Assembly (NCBI GenBank): GCA_965261055.1
Contig: OZ253440.1
Coordinates: forward strand, 806,001-870,000
Direction of reading: 5' to 3'
Origin: G965261055 sp965261055 [NCBI: Fibrobacteria bacterium]
GTDB taxonomy: Bacteria; Fibrobacterota; Fibrobacteria; UBA11236
DNA: 64,000 bases
Shown here: positions 38,847-48,408 of the stretch, piece by piece
Numbering within the stretch: position 1 is the first letter of the stretch
How the letters are laid out: each line of letters starts with the position of its first letter
Made by a program: the position numbers and the translations under genes
The notes under the pieces: generated by a model
What the model saw: the letters and a program-made list of their open reading frames with translations, nothing else
The model's database searches: none
What the model was told of the DNA's origin: nothing

Positions 38847-38858
38847 AGAATTTAGGTT

Positions 38859-39671
38859 CTAGAAAAAACTAAATGTCTTTGTGATTTTAACAAGCTTTGC
38901 TTGAATCGAACCTACAGGTATTTCCGTTTTCATCTTTACGGGAATTTTATTAGAGTCAGCTGTTATCCAAATATTTAGAGTACCCTTTGTATTAAAAAGA
39001 CCTACACCCTTAATACGAGGTTCAATCACAAATGCCTCAAAACGACCTATAGGAACTTTTACAAATTCCTTTCGATGACAAATAATTTCTAATGGATATT
39101 GCTTTGAACCTGAAACAACATTAATACTCACTGTATCACCTACTTTAAAATCAATCATACGCATAAAATAAAATGAAGATAAAATATCGTGTGTAAATTG
39201 AGGTATATGAAAAGTAGTATCTTGAATAGGCTTTTTAAGTCTTTCCGTTTTTGTATATACTTTCTTATTTTTCTGATCAAAGCGAATCAAAATATTAGAA
39301 TGATAACTCCCTTCATGTATTCTTTTTTCGTAACGTAAAGGATAAAAACCTTTTTTATCTATAATTGAAAAAATAGTATCTTGGACTGGATAGAAGCTTT
39401 GAAATAATTTATTACACCAAGCTCTAGAACGAATTATCAAAAGACTATCATCATCTGTCTGCAATAATTCTAACATTGCTTGCCCAGCATTAATAAAGCC
39501 CCAATCTATATCAAACAATAATTCTTCTGTAGGTTTTAAACTATTCTGATAAATTCTTAATGCTTTCTGATCTTTCAAGTAAGGTTTAAAAGCTTCTTGT
39601 ATTTCAACAATTTGAGAGAAAACCATCATAGAAAGAAATAAACCTAAACTATAAATTATTTTTGAATACAT
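38859..39671 (-). CDS. DUF3108 domain-containing exported protein
   Basis: A 270-residue protein with an N-terminal signal (IIYSLGLFLSMMVFSQ) and a DUF3108 domain. Its blocks are LLFDIDWGFINAGQAMLELL, FYPVQDTIFSIIDKKGFYPL, HDILSSFYFMR and GTLNIWITADSNKIPVKM. The family is periplasmic or outer-membrane associated with unknown function. Its start overlaps the end of the tsaC-like gene by 16 bases, so it is the last gene of the purD-purE-tsaC operon. Confidence 0.87.
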   Translation of the reverse strand: MYSKIIYSLGLFLSMMVFSQIVEIQEAFKPYLKDQKALRIYQNSLKPTEELLFDIDWGFINAGQAMLELLQTDDDSLLIIRSRAWCNKLFQSFYPVQDTIFSIIDKKGFYPLRYEKRIHEGSYHSNILIRFDQKNKKVYTKTERLKKPIQDTTFHIPQFTHDILSSFYFMRMIDFKVGDTVSINVVSGSKQYPLEIICHRKEFVKVPIGRFEAFVIEPRIKGVGLFNTKGTLNIWITADSNKIPVKMKTEIPVGSIQAKLVKITKTFSFF

Positions 39672-40279
39672 AATTCCTTTAGTTTTTGTAATAACTCTGC
39701 CTTAGTTTCTAAACCTTCTCTGATCACAAACCACGGTTTATCTATATTTTTAGAGTCCCAATTCAAAATAGCAGAAGAAAACACATTTTGCAAAGGACTC
39801 GGATTAGAGCACATTAAATTGATTTGGTTTTCAAAATCTTCTTTTAATTTATCCCAATCAGGTGTATATATACAACCTGATTTGTTCGCAGAAGTTGAGA
39901 CTAAAAAACCATCCCAAACAGAAAATAAATTAGTTAACCAAGTTGTAAAAGGAACTCGAATTGCTACTTTATTATCCAAAGTGAAATTAGAAAAAAATTT
40001 AGGATTTAAAGGTTCTAGCAAAATTGTATAAGATCCTGGCCAAAGATTTTTAAGAATATGAATAATAGGTTCTACTATAAAATATTTTCTTACCTGCTCC
40101 AAAGACGATGCTAATAAAATAAAAGGCTTTTCAGGTTTTCGTTGTTTGATATCAAAAACTCTCTGTACAGCTTCTACACAAAAAGCATTACAACCCAAAC
40201 CATAAATAGTATCGGTTGGGTATAAAATAACTCCACCATCTTTTAAAGTTTGTGCTATTTGAGAAGAATGATGTTCCAC
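39656..40279 (-). CDS. L-threonylcarbamoyladenylate synthase (Sua5/YciO/YrdC family)
   Basis: A 207-residue YrdC-fold enzyme expected to make threonylcarbamoyl-AMP for the t6A37 modification of ANN-decoding tRNAs. Its start GGVILYPTDTIYGLGCNAF is the family hallmark. KQRKPEKPFILL (nucleotide and threonine binding), VAIRVPF and LVSTSANKSG follow. It lacks the extra Sua5 C-terminal domain, so it is TsaC-like in length. Whether it is TsaC proper or YciO cannot be settled without alignment. It sits 10 bases downstream of purE. Confidence 0.88.
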   Translation of the reverse strand: MEHHSSQIAQTLKDGGVILYPTDTIYGLGCNAFCVEAVQRVFDIKQRKPEKPFILLASSLEQVRKYFIVEPIIHILKNLWPGSYTILLEPLNPKFFSNFTLDNKVAIRVPFTTWLTNLFSVWDGFLVSTSANKSGCIYTPDWDKLKEDFENQINLMCSNPSPLQNVFSSAILNWDSKNIDKPWFVIREGLETKAELLQKLKELCIQK

Positions 40280-40289
40280 AAAAAATGAT

Positions 40290-40751
40290 CTAAAGATCGC
40301 CTAAACTTTTTCTGTAATCTTTTAATTTTTGTTTAATCTCATCATTGATCAATGATAAAATATGAACTGCTAAAAATCCTGCATTTTTACCATTTCCAAT
40401 TCCAACTGTTGCTACAGGAATCCCTGAAGGCATTTGAACAATACTATATAAAGCATCTTGACCGTTTAAAGGACCTCCATCACCTGGAACACCAATAACT
40501 GGTAAAATTGAATGAGCTGCGACGACACCTGGTAAAGCTGCAGCTAAACCAGCAACCGCTATTAAAACCTTCATTCCTTTTGATTCAGCAGCCTCTACAA
40601 ACTGCACGCATTTTTTAGGTGTTCTATGAGCAGAAAGGACTTGATATTCCCAAGTAACCCCAAAATCATCTAGTACTGATGTAATTTTATCAATACTTGG
40701 CTTGTCTGAAGCACTTCCTGATAAAATTCCAACAAGAATGTTCTCTTTCAT
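40290..40751 (-). CDS. purE: N5-carboxyaminoimidazole ribonucleotide mutase / AIR carboxylase
   Basis: De novo purine step producing carboxyaminoimidazole ribonucleotide. The 153 residues include the opening GILSGSASDKPSI, the catalytic-region SAHRTPKK and the end SIVQMPSGIPVATVGIGNGK. The usual GGAAHLPG block reads AGLAAALPG and the following loop reads PGDGGPLNGQDAL, so the conserved His of that block is Ala here. That may mark a divergent class. It lies between purD and the tsaC-like gene on the same strand. Confidence 0.92.
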   Translation of the reverse strand: MKENILVGILSGSASDKPSIDKITSVLDDFGVTWEYQVLSAHRTPKKCVQFVEAAESKGMKVLIAVAGLAAALPGVVAAHSILPVIGVPGDGGPLNGQDALYSIVQMPSGIPVATVGIGNGKNAGFLAVHILSLINDEIKQKLKDYRKSLGDL

Positions 40752-40770
40752 AATTTTCCTTTTTTAATAA

Positions 40771-42042
40771 TTAAATTTTATCTAAACCTTTTTGAGCAAT
40801 ATCTTTTCGATAATACATATTTTTAAAGTAAACTGTTTCAGGTATTTTATATACTAAATCAACAGCCTCTTTCAAAGTGTCCGCTTGCGAAACTAATCCT
40901 AAAACTCTTCCTCCATTAGAAACAATCTCTTGATCTTTAGTTGTTGTTCCCGCATGTATAACATGCGTGTTAACTGGAAGAATATTACTAAGACCATAAA
41001 TAACCTCACCTTTTTTATAATCTTCTGGATAACCCTCTGCAGACAAAACAACAATTACAGAAGATTGATTCTTTGAATTTTTTACTTCAAAATTTTTCAA
41101 TTGTCCCTGTACTGCTTTTCCAATTAATTCTACAAAATCACCATCATAATTAGGTAATATAACTTGAGTCTCTGGATCACCAAAACGACAGTTGTACTCA
41201 ACAACCTTGCTTCCGTCTTTCGTAACCATAACACCAACATATAAAACGCCAGTATACGGACAGCCTTCTGCAACCATACCTTTCAATGTAGGTTCTATAA
41301 TATTTTTACGAATTTCTTGTAGAACCTTTGAAGTAATAATTGGAGTTGGAGAATAAGCACCCATTCCACCTGTATTCAAACCTTGATCGCCTTCCCCTAT
41401 TCGTTTATAATCTTGAGCGGAATCTAACAAAACATAATTTTCGCCATCACAAATTGCAAAAAGAGAAGCTTCTATACCTTCCATAAATTCTTCTATTACA
41501 ATCTCAGAGCTCGCTTCTCCAAATTGACCTGAAAACATGTCTTCTATCGTCTTTTGAGCTAACTTAATTGTTCCACAAACAACAGCTCCTTTCCCAGCTG
41601 CTAAACCACTTGCTTTAACAACAATAGGAATAGATTGATGCTTTAGATAACTTAAAGCTTCTTTTTGATTTGTAAAATTTTTAAAACTAGCCGTAGGAAT
41701 TCTGTATTTCTTCATAAAATTCTTACTGAAAGCTTTACTCCCTTCTAAACGAGCGGCTAATGCTGTTGGCCCAAAAATAAGAAAACCATTTTTTTGAAAC
41801 AAATCCACGATTCCATTAACCAATGGCACCTCTGGACCTACAATTGTATATGTTGGCTTCTCCTCTTGAGCTAATTTTAGTAAATTATCAAAATCCTCTA
41901 CTAAAGTATTTTTACACTCCCCCAGACTCTCCATTCCTGGGTTACCTGGTGCAATTATAATTTGAGGGTTTTGCAAAGACTGAGATAATTTCAAAGCAAT
42001 AGCGTGTTCACGACCGCCTGAACCAATAAGTAAAATTTTCAT
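40771..42042 (-). CDS. purD: Phosphoribosylamine-glycine ligase (GAR synthetase)
   Basis: ATP-grasp enzyme of purine synthesis joining glycine to phosphoribosylamine. The 423 residues begin MKILLIGSGGREHAIALKL. They carry IVVKASGLAAGKGAVV (ATP-binding), IEEFMEGIEASLFAICDG, DYKRIGEGDQGLNTGGMGAY and VEYNCRFGDPETQ, all standard PurD blocks. First gene of a four-gene purD-purE-tsaC-DUF3108 transcript. Confidence 0.97.
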   Translation of the reverse strand: MKILLIGSGGREHAIALKLSQSLQNPQIIIAPGNPGMESLGECKNTLVEDFDNLLKLAQEEKPTYTIVGPEVPLVNGIVDLFQKNGFLIFGPTALAARLEGSKAFSKNFMKKYRIPTASFKNFTNQKEALSYLKHQSIPIVVKASGLAAGKGAVVCGTIKLAQKTIEDMFSGQFGEASSEIVIEEFMEGIEASLFAICDGENYVLLDSAQDYKRIGEGDQGLNTGGMGAYSPTPIITSKVLQEIRKNIIEPTLKGMVAEGCPYTGVLYVGVMVTKDGSKVVEYNCRFGDPETQVILPNYDGDFVELIGKAVQGQLKNFEVKNSKNQSSVIVVLSAEGYPEDYKKGEVIYGLSNILPVNTHVIHAGTTTKDQEIVSNGGRVLGLVSQADTLKEAVDLVYKIPETVYFKNMYYRKDIAQKGLDKI

Positions 42043-42193
42043 ATCCTAAAATTAAAAATTAATACAAGTTTTAAAAACATAAATTAAATTATTATTGTTT
42101 TATTTAAAATAATTACATCTTTCTTAGATTATTGTTGTAGTTATCTAAACTAAATAAATCTTTTCTTTACCTTTTACTTTATAACGACTATAA

Positions 42194-42228
42194 TAAAAAA
42201 GGAGTCTTAAAAGTGGCCTCCTTTTTAT
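42194..42228 (-). terminator. Terminator after the dead Big_2 gene
   Basis: AAAAAGGAG / CTCCTTTTT inverted repeat with a ~13-base loop, about 40 bases beyond the stop of the Big_2 pseudogene. The symmetrical A/T flanks could act in either direction. Confidence 0.7.
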
Positions 42229-42268
42229 TAGATAATATCATGACTTACTATTTATTTATAGTTTTAAG

Positions 42269-43042
42269 TTACAGTCTCAATAATCTCCATTTCATTAAAA
42301 TTCTGTGTATTTTCACAAAAGTAAAAACAACTTCATCAAGTTGAACCAGTGATTCTAAAGTGAACTCCTCCTTAGTAACACCAAAAATTGTAAACCTTTT
42401 CTACTTGACTCCCGCCAATCTAAAATTAACAGTGGGGCATTAATCCAATCTCCACCAGAATTAATACAATTATAAAATATGAATTGACCTTCATCATAAG
42501 CTCTATTAAATTTAAATGTCATATTCTTTGTAACATAATTCATACCACTAATAAAAAACACCTGACCACTAGGCCATTAGTGAAATTACTATCTACTACA
42601 CGATCTAAGTTTTGGGCAGTATTTCCATTACCATTCCAATTCGTCATATTTGTTATTAATGTAATTTGTTATTAATGTAAATACACTTGGCATTGGGGTA
42701 ATCACAAATGGTGGATTTTTTCTGACTGTAAGTTAATACTATCAAGCTTCGTTCCACCAAGATCAGAAGTTGATTTAATCTTACCCATACCTGATCCAAC
42801 ACTCGTTATCAAACCTGTATTACTCACTGTTGTAAGTAATACATCACTTGTACTCCAAATTAATGAATATGAGATCCACCCTCAACAACAACACTAGATT
42901 GCAATTGTAAAGTGGAATCGATATAAAGTGTATCACTAATTTCAATAACATTTACAGATTTTATAGATAAAACAAACCCTAAAAGTCAATGTACAATCAG
43001 TCATTAAAAACAATGAAAAAAACACACTAATAATTTAAACAT
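42269..43042 (-). pseudogene. Decayed Big_2 lipoprotein (third member of the copy A/B family)
   Basis: Minus-strand fragments reproduce the layout of copies A and B in miniature. A signal-like start MFKLLVCFFHCF at 43042 breaks by frameshift. A Big_2 unit follows: VIEISDTLYIDSTLQLQSSV, then LIWSTSDVLLTTVSNTGLIT and GSGMGKIKSTS, about 42740-42950. Then come broken pieces of the C-terminal module ending FNEMEIIETVT with a stop at 42269-42271. Several frameshifts and the loss of most repeats show it is dead. Confidence 0.75.
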
Positions 43043-43186
43043 ACAACCTCAAATAGATAATCTTTATGTAAATGAGCAAGGATAAAAAATTATTTTAAAA
43101 CTTTATTAATTAAGTAAAAGACCATTGTTATAAATCATACACAGATCTATAATATTTAGACATTATAGTACAAAATAATATTAAAA

Positions 43187-43912
43187 TTACTTGATAGCTA
43201 AAAAAGTTCCAAAATTTAAATACTGACAAAGATTGCTTATTTTTGAAAAGCCAGCAGTCTGCAACATTTTTTCTAAGCTTAAATAAGTAAGAGGTTCTAA
43301 AACATTCTCTAGAGATTCTCTTTTTTGAGCTATCTCCAGCTCAGAATAGCCCTGTTTTCGTTTGAAATCAAAATAAATTTGAGTGAACCAATTTTCAATT
43401 TTATCATCAGATTGCTGTAATTTTTCAGAAAAAATAAACAAACTTCCTTGAGGAAGAGCATCGTATATTTTTTGTATTAAAAATTCCTTTTGAACGTAAG
43501 GAATAAATTGTAAAGTATAATGCATTATGAAAATCTCTACATTTTTAAATTCCATTGTTAGAATATCATTCTGACTAATTTTAATATCACCTTGTAATCG
43601 ATAATTCGACAAATTTTCTTCACACTTCTGAACCATAAATTTAGAAGAATCAACACCTACTATTTTTAAATTAGGATTCTTAATATGCTTAGCAAGAGTA
43701 TAAATACTCCTTCCAATAGAACATCCTAGATCAAGGATAATACCTTTAAATTGATAGTGTTTAGAAATTATTTCAGCAGTTAATGTCTGAGTTTCTTTGT
43801 ACATTGGAATTGAACGAAAAACCATATCATCAAAAACCTGCACAACTTTTTGGTCAAATGAAAATGTTGAAACCTTATCTAATTTTTCCTTAAAAACATC
43901 ATCCTTTTTCAT
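43187..43912 (-). CDS. cmoA: Carboxy-S-adenosyl-L-methionine synthase
   Basis: SAM-binding enzyme that makes carboxy-SAM from SAM and prephenate for the cmo5U34 modification of tRNA wobble uridines. The 241 residues follow E. coli CmoA almost block by block: TFSFDQKVVQVFDDMVFRSI, ILDLGCSIGRSIYTLAKHI, MHYTLQFIPYVQKEFLI and the diagnostic FDFKRKQGYSELEIAQKRES then LENVLEPL. The CmoB partner is not in the window. It begins 12 bases after the phosphohexomutase gene on the same strand. Confidence 0.93.
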   Translation of the reverse strand: MKKDDVFKEKLDKVSTFSFDQKVVQVFDDMVFRSIPMYKETQTLTAEIISKHYQFKGIILDLGCSIGRSIYTLAKHIKNPNLKIVGVDSSKFMVQKCEENLSNYRLQGDIKISQNDILTMEFKNVEIFIMHYTLQFIPYVQKEFLIQKIYDALPQGSLFIFSEKLQQSDDKIENWFTQIYFDFKRKQGYSELEIAQKRESLENVLEPLTYLSLEKMLQTAGFSKISNLCQYLNFGTFLAIK

Positions 43913-43924
43913 CTGTACTGCTTT

Positions 43925-45280
43925 TTAAATCTCTTTTACTTTTTGTATCAAATGATTAACTTCACCTTCAGTTTTAGCTTCTATATAAATCCTTACAATA
44001 GGCTCTGTGTTTGATTTTCGAATATGTATCCACTTATTCTCCCAACTTAAATGTAGCCCATCTTCAATATTGATAATAGCATCGGAAAAATGATTTTTTA
44101 TTTTCAAAATCCACTCTTTAAAATTAGAATCTACAGGTATCCGATATTTTCCAATAATATATTTTGGTATAGAGGAGTAAACCCATTCACTCAATGTTTT
44201 TTCTTCTTTAACAAAAGCTTGCAAAAGTAGAGCTACAGCTAAAACCCCATCACGACCGTAATGTAATTCAGGTAAAATAACACCTCCATTACCTTCTCCG
44301 CCTATAAAACTTTTCTTCAATTTCATCATTTCAATAACATGTGACTCTCCTACAGGAGATTGAAAAAAATCAACTTTGTTTCTCTTAGCTATTTCTCGAT
44401 TAGAGAAACTAGTTGATAAATTAACAACGACTGGACTTTTTTTATTCTTCAAAATAAAATCAACCACCAAAGCAAGTGTATTTTCCTCACCAATTGCTTG
44501 TCCTTTTTCATCAACCAATGCACAACGATCTCCGTCAGGATCTGTCGCAAAACCTAATGCACAATTATTTTCCAAAACCAATTCTTTTAAATCTTTTAAA
44601 TTCTCTTCCGTAGGCTCTGCTCCTCTTGGAAACAAACCATTTGGCGTAGTATGTACTTCAAAAACAGAACATCCCAAAGAATGTAACAAATTAGGTATGA
44701 TTTTATACCCAGCTCCATTTACAGCGTCATAAGCAACTCTTATTTTTTGTTTTTCTATTTGCTTTTGATTAATATAAGGTAAAGCTAATATTGCATCAAT
44801 ATGAACATTATCTGAGTCTTTAAAAGAAGTTGGTATTTTAAAATCTAAATATGATTTCCACACAAAATTTTCAGAATCTACTATTTCAAACAACCTTTGA
44901 ATTGCTTCTTGGTTTAAAAAAATACCTTCTTGATCCAAAAATTTAAGAGCATTCCATTCTATTGAATTATGCGATGCCGTAATAATAATACCACCATTAG
45001 CCTCACAATGCGAAACCATCATCTCAACTGTAGGTGTCGTACAAATATCTAAGATAATAACATCAACGCCCATAGAACAAAGAACATTTCCCACTAAATT
45101 TTGAATAACTAGACCAGTAGGACGACTATCTCTACCAATAACAATTTTTTTAGCTTGTATCGTTTGTACAAAAGCATTAACATATTTAGATACAACTAAA
45201 GGAGTCAAAGAAGTCCCAACAATTCCACGAATTCCAGAAATGGATCGCATTAATATTTGATTTTTTTTATCTTGTTTCAT
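43925..45280 (-). CDS. Phosphoglucosamine mutase / phosphomannomutase family
   Basis: A 451-residue alpha-D-phosphohexomutase. SGIRGIVGTSLTP is the N-terminal block. The phosphoserine is Ser103 in TASHNSIEWNALKF, the metal loop is DPDGDRCALV, the sugar-binding loop is GGEGNGGVI, and the phosphate-binding loop is RKSNTEPIVRIY. The loop composition fits phosphoglucosamine mutase (GlmM role, glucosamine-6-P to glucosamine-1-P for cell-wall synthesis) better than a glucose enzyme, but substrate is inferred. The divergent neighbour 20 bases away is the dsbD gene. Confidence 0.88.
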   Translation of the reverse strand: MKQDKKNQILMRSISGIRGIVGTSLTPLVVSKYVNAFVQTIQAKKIVIGRDSRPTGLVIQNLVGNVLCSMGVDVIILDICTTPTVEMMVSHCEANGGIIITASHNSIEWNALKFLDQEGIFLNQEAIQRLFEIVDSENFVWKSYLDFKIPTSFKDSDNVHIDAILALPYINQKQIEKQKIRVAYDAVNGAGYKIIPNLLHSLGCSVFEVHTTPNGLFPRGAEPTEENLKDLKELVLENNCALGFATDPDGDRCALVDEKGQAIGEENTLALVVDFILKNKKSPVVVNLSTSFSNREIAKRNKVDFFQSPVGESHVIEMMKLKKSFIGGEGNGGVILPELHYGRDGVLAVALLLQAFVKEEKTLSEWVYSSIPKYIIGKYRIPVDSNFKEWILKIKNHFSDAIINIEDGLHLSWENKWIHIRKSNTEPIVRIYIEAKTEGEVNHLIQKVKEI

Positions 45281-45300
45281 TGTACTTTTAAATTTTTCAT

Positions 45301-46956
45301 ATGAAATTCAAAATTTACATTTTCTGTATTTTAATATTAAGCATTTTTTCACATAGCCAAGAAAAATTAAATGCTCTATCCAACTACAACCTCTCTTTCA
45401 TTGAAAAACAAGATAGTATCTTTATAACACTAAATTTGGTTTTGAAGCCAGACTGGTTTATTTATAGTGGTCATCCTGATGAACTTAAATCTTCCAATCC
45501 TACAAAAGTAGATTGGAGTTCTTCAAATTTAGAAATGATTCAAACTCAATTTCCTAAGGCAGAAAAAAAATGGATAGCATCACTAAATAAAACCGTTCTC
45601 GTTTACAGTGAATCCATTCAGATTACAGCAAAAGCAATTAAAAAGCAAACTCCATTTCAGATCAAAGCTCTAATATCTTATCAAAGTTGCAGTGATAAAA
45701 TTTGCTTAAGGCCTCAAACAATAACTGTTTCACCACAAAACCAAATTCTAATAAAAGAAAATTCTTCCCCCAAACAATCTTTTAGACAAAACCCCTTGTC
45801 TTTTGACAAACCCTTTTGGATTCTTATTTTTGTCTTATTCTTAGGTGGACTTATCCTAAATCTAACACCTTGTGTTTATCCTCTCATAACAATCTCAGTT
45901 GGTTTATTCGGTTCCCAAACAACAGCGTTAAATAAAAGAGTTTTACACAGTTTCTTCTATGTATTTGGTATAATGGTTTCCTTCTCTGTATTAGGTGTTT
46001 TAACTTCTTTTTCGGGAAAACTTTTTGGATCTGCTTTGCAATCCCCTATTTCTCAAATTCTTATTTCTATTGTCTTTTTGATACTAGCACTATCCTGCTT
46101 TGGTTTATTTGAAATTCGACTCCCCCACAAATGGATGAATCATTTATACTCAAGTTCTTCTTCTAAAAAAACTCCTTTCTTATTTCATTTTTCTGCTGGT
46201 CTTTTTTCTGGTATTCTAGCCGCACCCTGTATAGGCCCTTTTGTCTTAGCTTTAGTCGTTTATACAGCGGAACAAGCTAATGTATTAAAAGGCTTATGGA
46301 CGTTTTCAATCTTAGCTTTCGGTTTAGGATTCCCATATATTATTCTAGCAGCTCTTTTCACTTTGACTGGAAAGCTTCCTAAAACAGGAGAATGGCTTTC
46401 TCATATTAAGATTGGATTTGGCTTTATTTTAATTTTATTAAGTTTTTATTATTTAAAAGGTTTCTTTTCTGAAACTCTATATAACATCATTTTAATCTTT
46501 ATTTATTTTTCTTTACTTTTATATATCGTTTTTTTTCTGTGTAAAAAAGAAGCTTCTCTCTTTTTTACCTTATTTAAAACAATTTTAATTTTTGTCTGTT
46601 TAGCCTTCATTCTATACAATGCTTACCAAAAATTTGGTAAAGCTCAATCTAATCTACCTTGGAAAAACTATTCTCATAAAGAAATACAAAGAGCAAAAAA
46701 TAATAACAAAATTGTTTTAATTGATTTTGAAAGTCATATTTGGTGCATAGCCTGTATAAAAATGGAAGAACAAACTTACTCAACATCCATTGCAAATACA
46801 TTTTTAAAAGACTTTGTTCTCCTAAAAGTAAATGTAGATCATCATCCTAAAGCTGATTCCTTAATTAAACTTTATGAAGTTCAAGGAATTCCTACAGTCA
46901 TTCTAGAAAAAAGGCATTCAGAAGTCAAACCATATTGTAGGTTTTTACGAAGCTAA
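45301..46956 (+). CDS. dsbD: Thiol:disulfide interchange protein DsbD, C-terminal frameshift
   Basis: Inner-membrane electron carrier bringing reducing power from thioredoxin to the periplasm. It has a signal peptide (ending SIFSHSQ) and an N-terminal DsbD-alpha domain with a Cys pair (SCSDKICLRPQ). An eight-helix core has NLTPCVYPLITISVGLFG and AAPCIGPFVLAL. The thioredoxin-like gamma domain has WCIAC (Cys482, Cys485). Near 46905 the frame slips: the present frame ends KPYCRFLRS at 46956, whereas the neighbouring frame continues VGFYEAKEFIQRIQHELGN to a stop at 47003-47005, which looks like the original C-terminus. Only the last ~30 residues are affected, so activity may survive. Confidence 0.85.
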   Translation: MKFKIYIFCILILSIFSHSQEKLNALSNYNLSFIEKQDSIFITLNLVLKPDWFIYSGHPDELKSSNPTKVDWSSSNLEMIQTQFPKAEKKWIASLNKTVLVYSESIQITAKAIKKQTPFQIKALISYQSCSDKICLRPQTITVSPQNQILIKENSSPKQSFRQNPLSFDKPFWILIFVLFLGGLILNLTPCVYPLITISVGLFGSQTTALNKRVLHSFFYVFGIMVSFSVLGVLTSFSGKLFGSALQSPISQILISIVFLILALSCFGLFEIRLPHKWMNHLYSSSSSKKTPFLFHFSAGLFSGILAAPCIGPFVLALVVYTAEQANVLKGLWTFSILAFGLGFPYIILAALFTLTGKLPKTGEWLSHIKIGFGFILILLSFYYLKGFFSETLYNIILIFIYFSLLLYIVFFLCKKEASLFFTLFKTILIFVCLAFILYNAYQKFGKAQSNLPWKNYSHKEIQRAKNNNKIVLIDFESHIWCIACIKMEEQTYSTSIANTFLKDFVLLKVNVDHHPKADSLIKLYEVQGIPTVILEKRHSEVKPYCRFLRS

Positions 46957-47021
46957 AGAATTTATCCAACGCATTCAACATGAATTAGGAAATCTGGAAA
47001 AATAATATACAATCAACCCAA

Positions 47022-48329
47022 CTAAAGTTGGAACAAACAACCTTCTAAATCAAATTCATGGGCTTGATCAATTTTAACTTTCTGAAAACTACCAACAACA
47101 GCACCTTCTCCTTGGATACAAACACTGTTATCCACGCCATAAGCATCAGCTTGTGTTCTCCCTAAATATTGATAATTTTCGTTCTTAACTTGTTCATCAA
47201 TAATCACTGTTTGAATGGAGTTTATTTTCTTTTGGTTGTAATCTAATGATATATCTTGTTGTAAATTCATAAGCTTGTCTAAACGCTCCCGAATAACATC
47301 TTCATCAACTTTCGGGTTTTTAAGCTCATCTGCAGCAAATGTTCCATCTTCATCTGAATAAGCAAAAGCTCCTAAACGATGAAAACGAACATCTTCAACA
47401 AAATTCATAAGTTCTTTAAAGTCATCTTCCGTCTCCCCAGGATACCCAATAAGCATTGTTGTTCTCAAAGAAATATCAGGAACAAAAGATTGTATTTTTT
47501 GCATTAAACTCTTTAACTGTTTAGCATTATAACCTCTTCGCATAGATTGTAAAACACTGCTACTAGCATGCTGAATAGGCATATCTAAGTAACTACAAAC
47601 TCTTGTTTCCTTCATGATTTTTAAAAGTTTATCATCAATAAAAGCAGGATAAGCATACATCAAACGGAACCAAGGAATATCTGTATTTTCTAATAAAGCT
47701 CTTAATAATTCACTTAAAGTATTGTTCTTCCCTTTTTCTCTACCATAATAGGTTAAATCTTGAGCGATTAAAGAGACTTCCAATACACCTTGTGATTGTA
47801 GTATTTGAGCATCTTTAACAATTTTGGAAATAGAAAAGCTCCTTTGTTTACCCCTCATGCCTGGTATAGCACAAAAACCGCAAATACGATCACATCCTTC
47901 GGCTATTTTAAGGTAAGCATGATGAGAAAAATTCTCTAAAAAAACTCTTTTATCTGCATTCAAGCAAGATTTCGCTGCCTTTTTTCCTTGAATCAATTCT
48001 ACAATTTTACCTGCACTATAAGTTCCAATGAAATGATCGACTTCAGGTATTGCCTTTTGCAAATCTTTTTTGTAACGCTGTGAAAGACAGCCAGCAACAA
48101 TTAATTTTTGTTGCTCTTTTTTTTGAGATACAAATGTCAGAATTTCTTGAATAGACTCTTCTTTCGCCACATCAATAAAACCACAGGTATTAATAAGAAC
48201 ATAATCTGCTTGTGGATTATTGGGCTCTAAATAACATCCAGCTTCTTGTAACTCAGTTAAAATACTTTCACTATCCACTTGATTTTTGGAGCAACCCAAA
48301 TTAACTAAGTGAATACTAGGCTCAGACAT
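47022..48329 (-). CDS. rimO: Ribosomal protein S12 methylthiotransferase
   Basis: Radical-SAM methylthiotransferase modifying Asp89 of ribosomal protein S12. N-terminal UPF0004 domain with cluster ligands Cys13 (NLGCSKNQVDSE), Cys49 and Cys81. Radical-SAM motif Cys146-x3-Cys150-x2-Cys153 (EGCDRICGFCAIPGMRGKQ). A C-terminal TRAM domain starts around residue 370. SKNQVDSE and AIPGMRG separate RimO from MiaB. 435 residues is a normal length. Confidence 0.95.
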   Translation of the reverse strand: MSEPSIHLVNLGCSKNQVDSESILTELQEAGCYLEPNNPQADYVLINTCGFIDVAKEESIQEILTFVSQKKEQQKLIVAGCLSQRYKKDLQKAIPEVDHFIGTYSAGKIVELIQGKKAAKSCLNADKRVFLENFSHHAYLKIAEGCDRICGFCAIPGMRGKQRSFSISKIVKDAQILQSQGVLEVSLIAQDLTYYGREKGKNNTLSELLRALLENTDIPWFRLMYAYPAFIDDKLLKIMKETRVCSYLDMPIQHASSSVLQSMRRGYNAKQLKSLMQKIQSFVPDISLRTTMLIGYPGETEDDFKELMNFVEDVRFHRLGAFAYSDEDGTFAADELKNPKVDEDVIRERLDKLMNLQQDISLDYNQKKINSIQTVIIDEQVKNENYQYLGRTQADAYGVDNSVCIQGEGAVVGSFQKVKIDQAHEFDLEGCLFQL

Positions 48330-48349
48330 AAATTTTTAACCCAAAAAAG

Positions 48350-48383
48350 TTAAGGTTTTTGATATAATAACCAAAAACCTTAA
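48350..48383 (-). terminator. Rho-independent terminator after the SPOR lipoprotein gene
   Basis: Perfect 12-base inverted repeat TTAAGGTTTTTG / CAAAAACCTTAA with a 10-base loop. On the minus strand it is followed by CTTTTTT. It lies 26 bases beyond the SPOR gene stop and separates it from rimO. Confidence 0.85.
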
Positions 48384-48408
48384 ATAACATTACAATATTT
48401 AAGACAAA

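Noticed and set aside
42355-42675. Short frames at 42355-42561 (minus) and 42484-42675 (plus)
   Set aside because: They fall inside the decayed Big_2 gene and are fragments or shadows of it.
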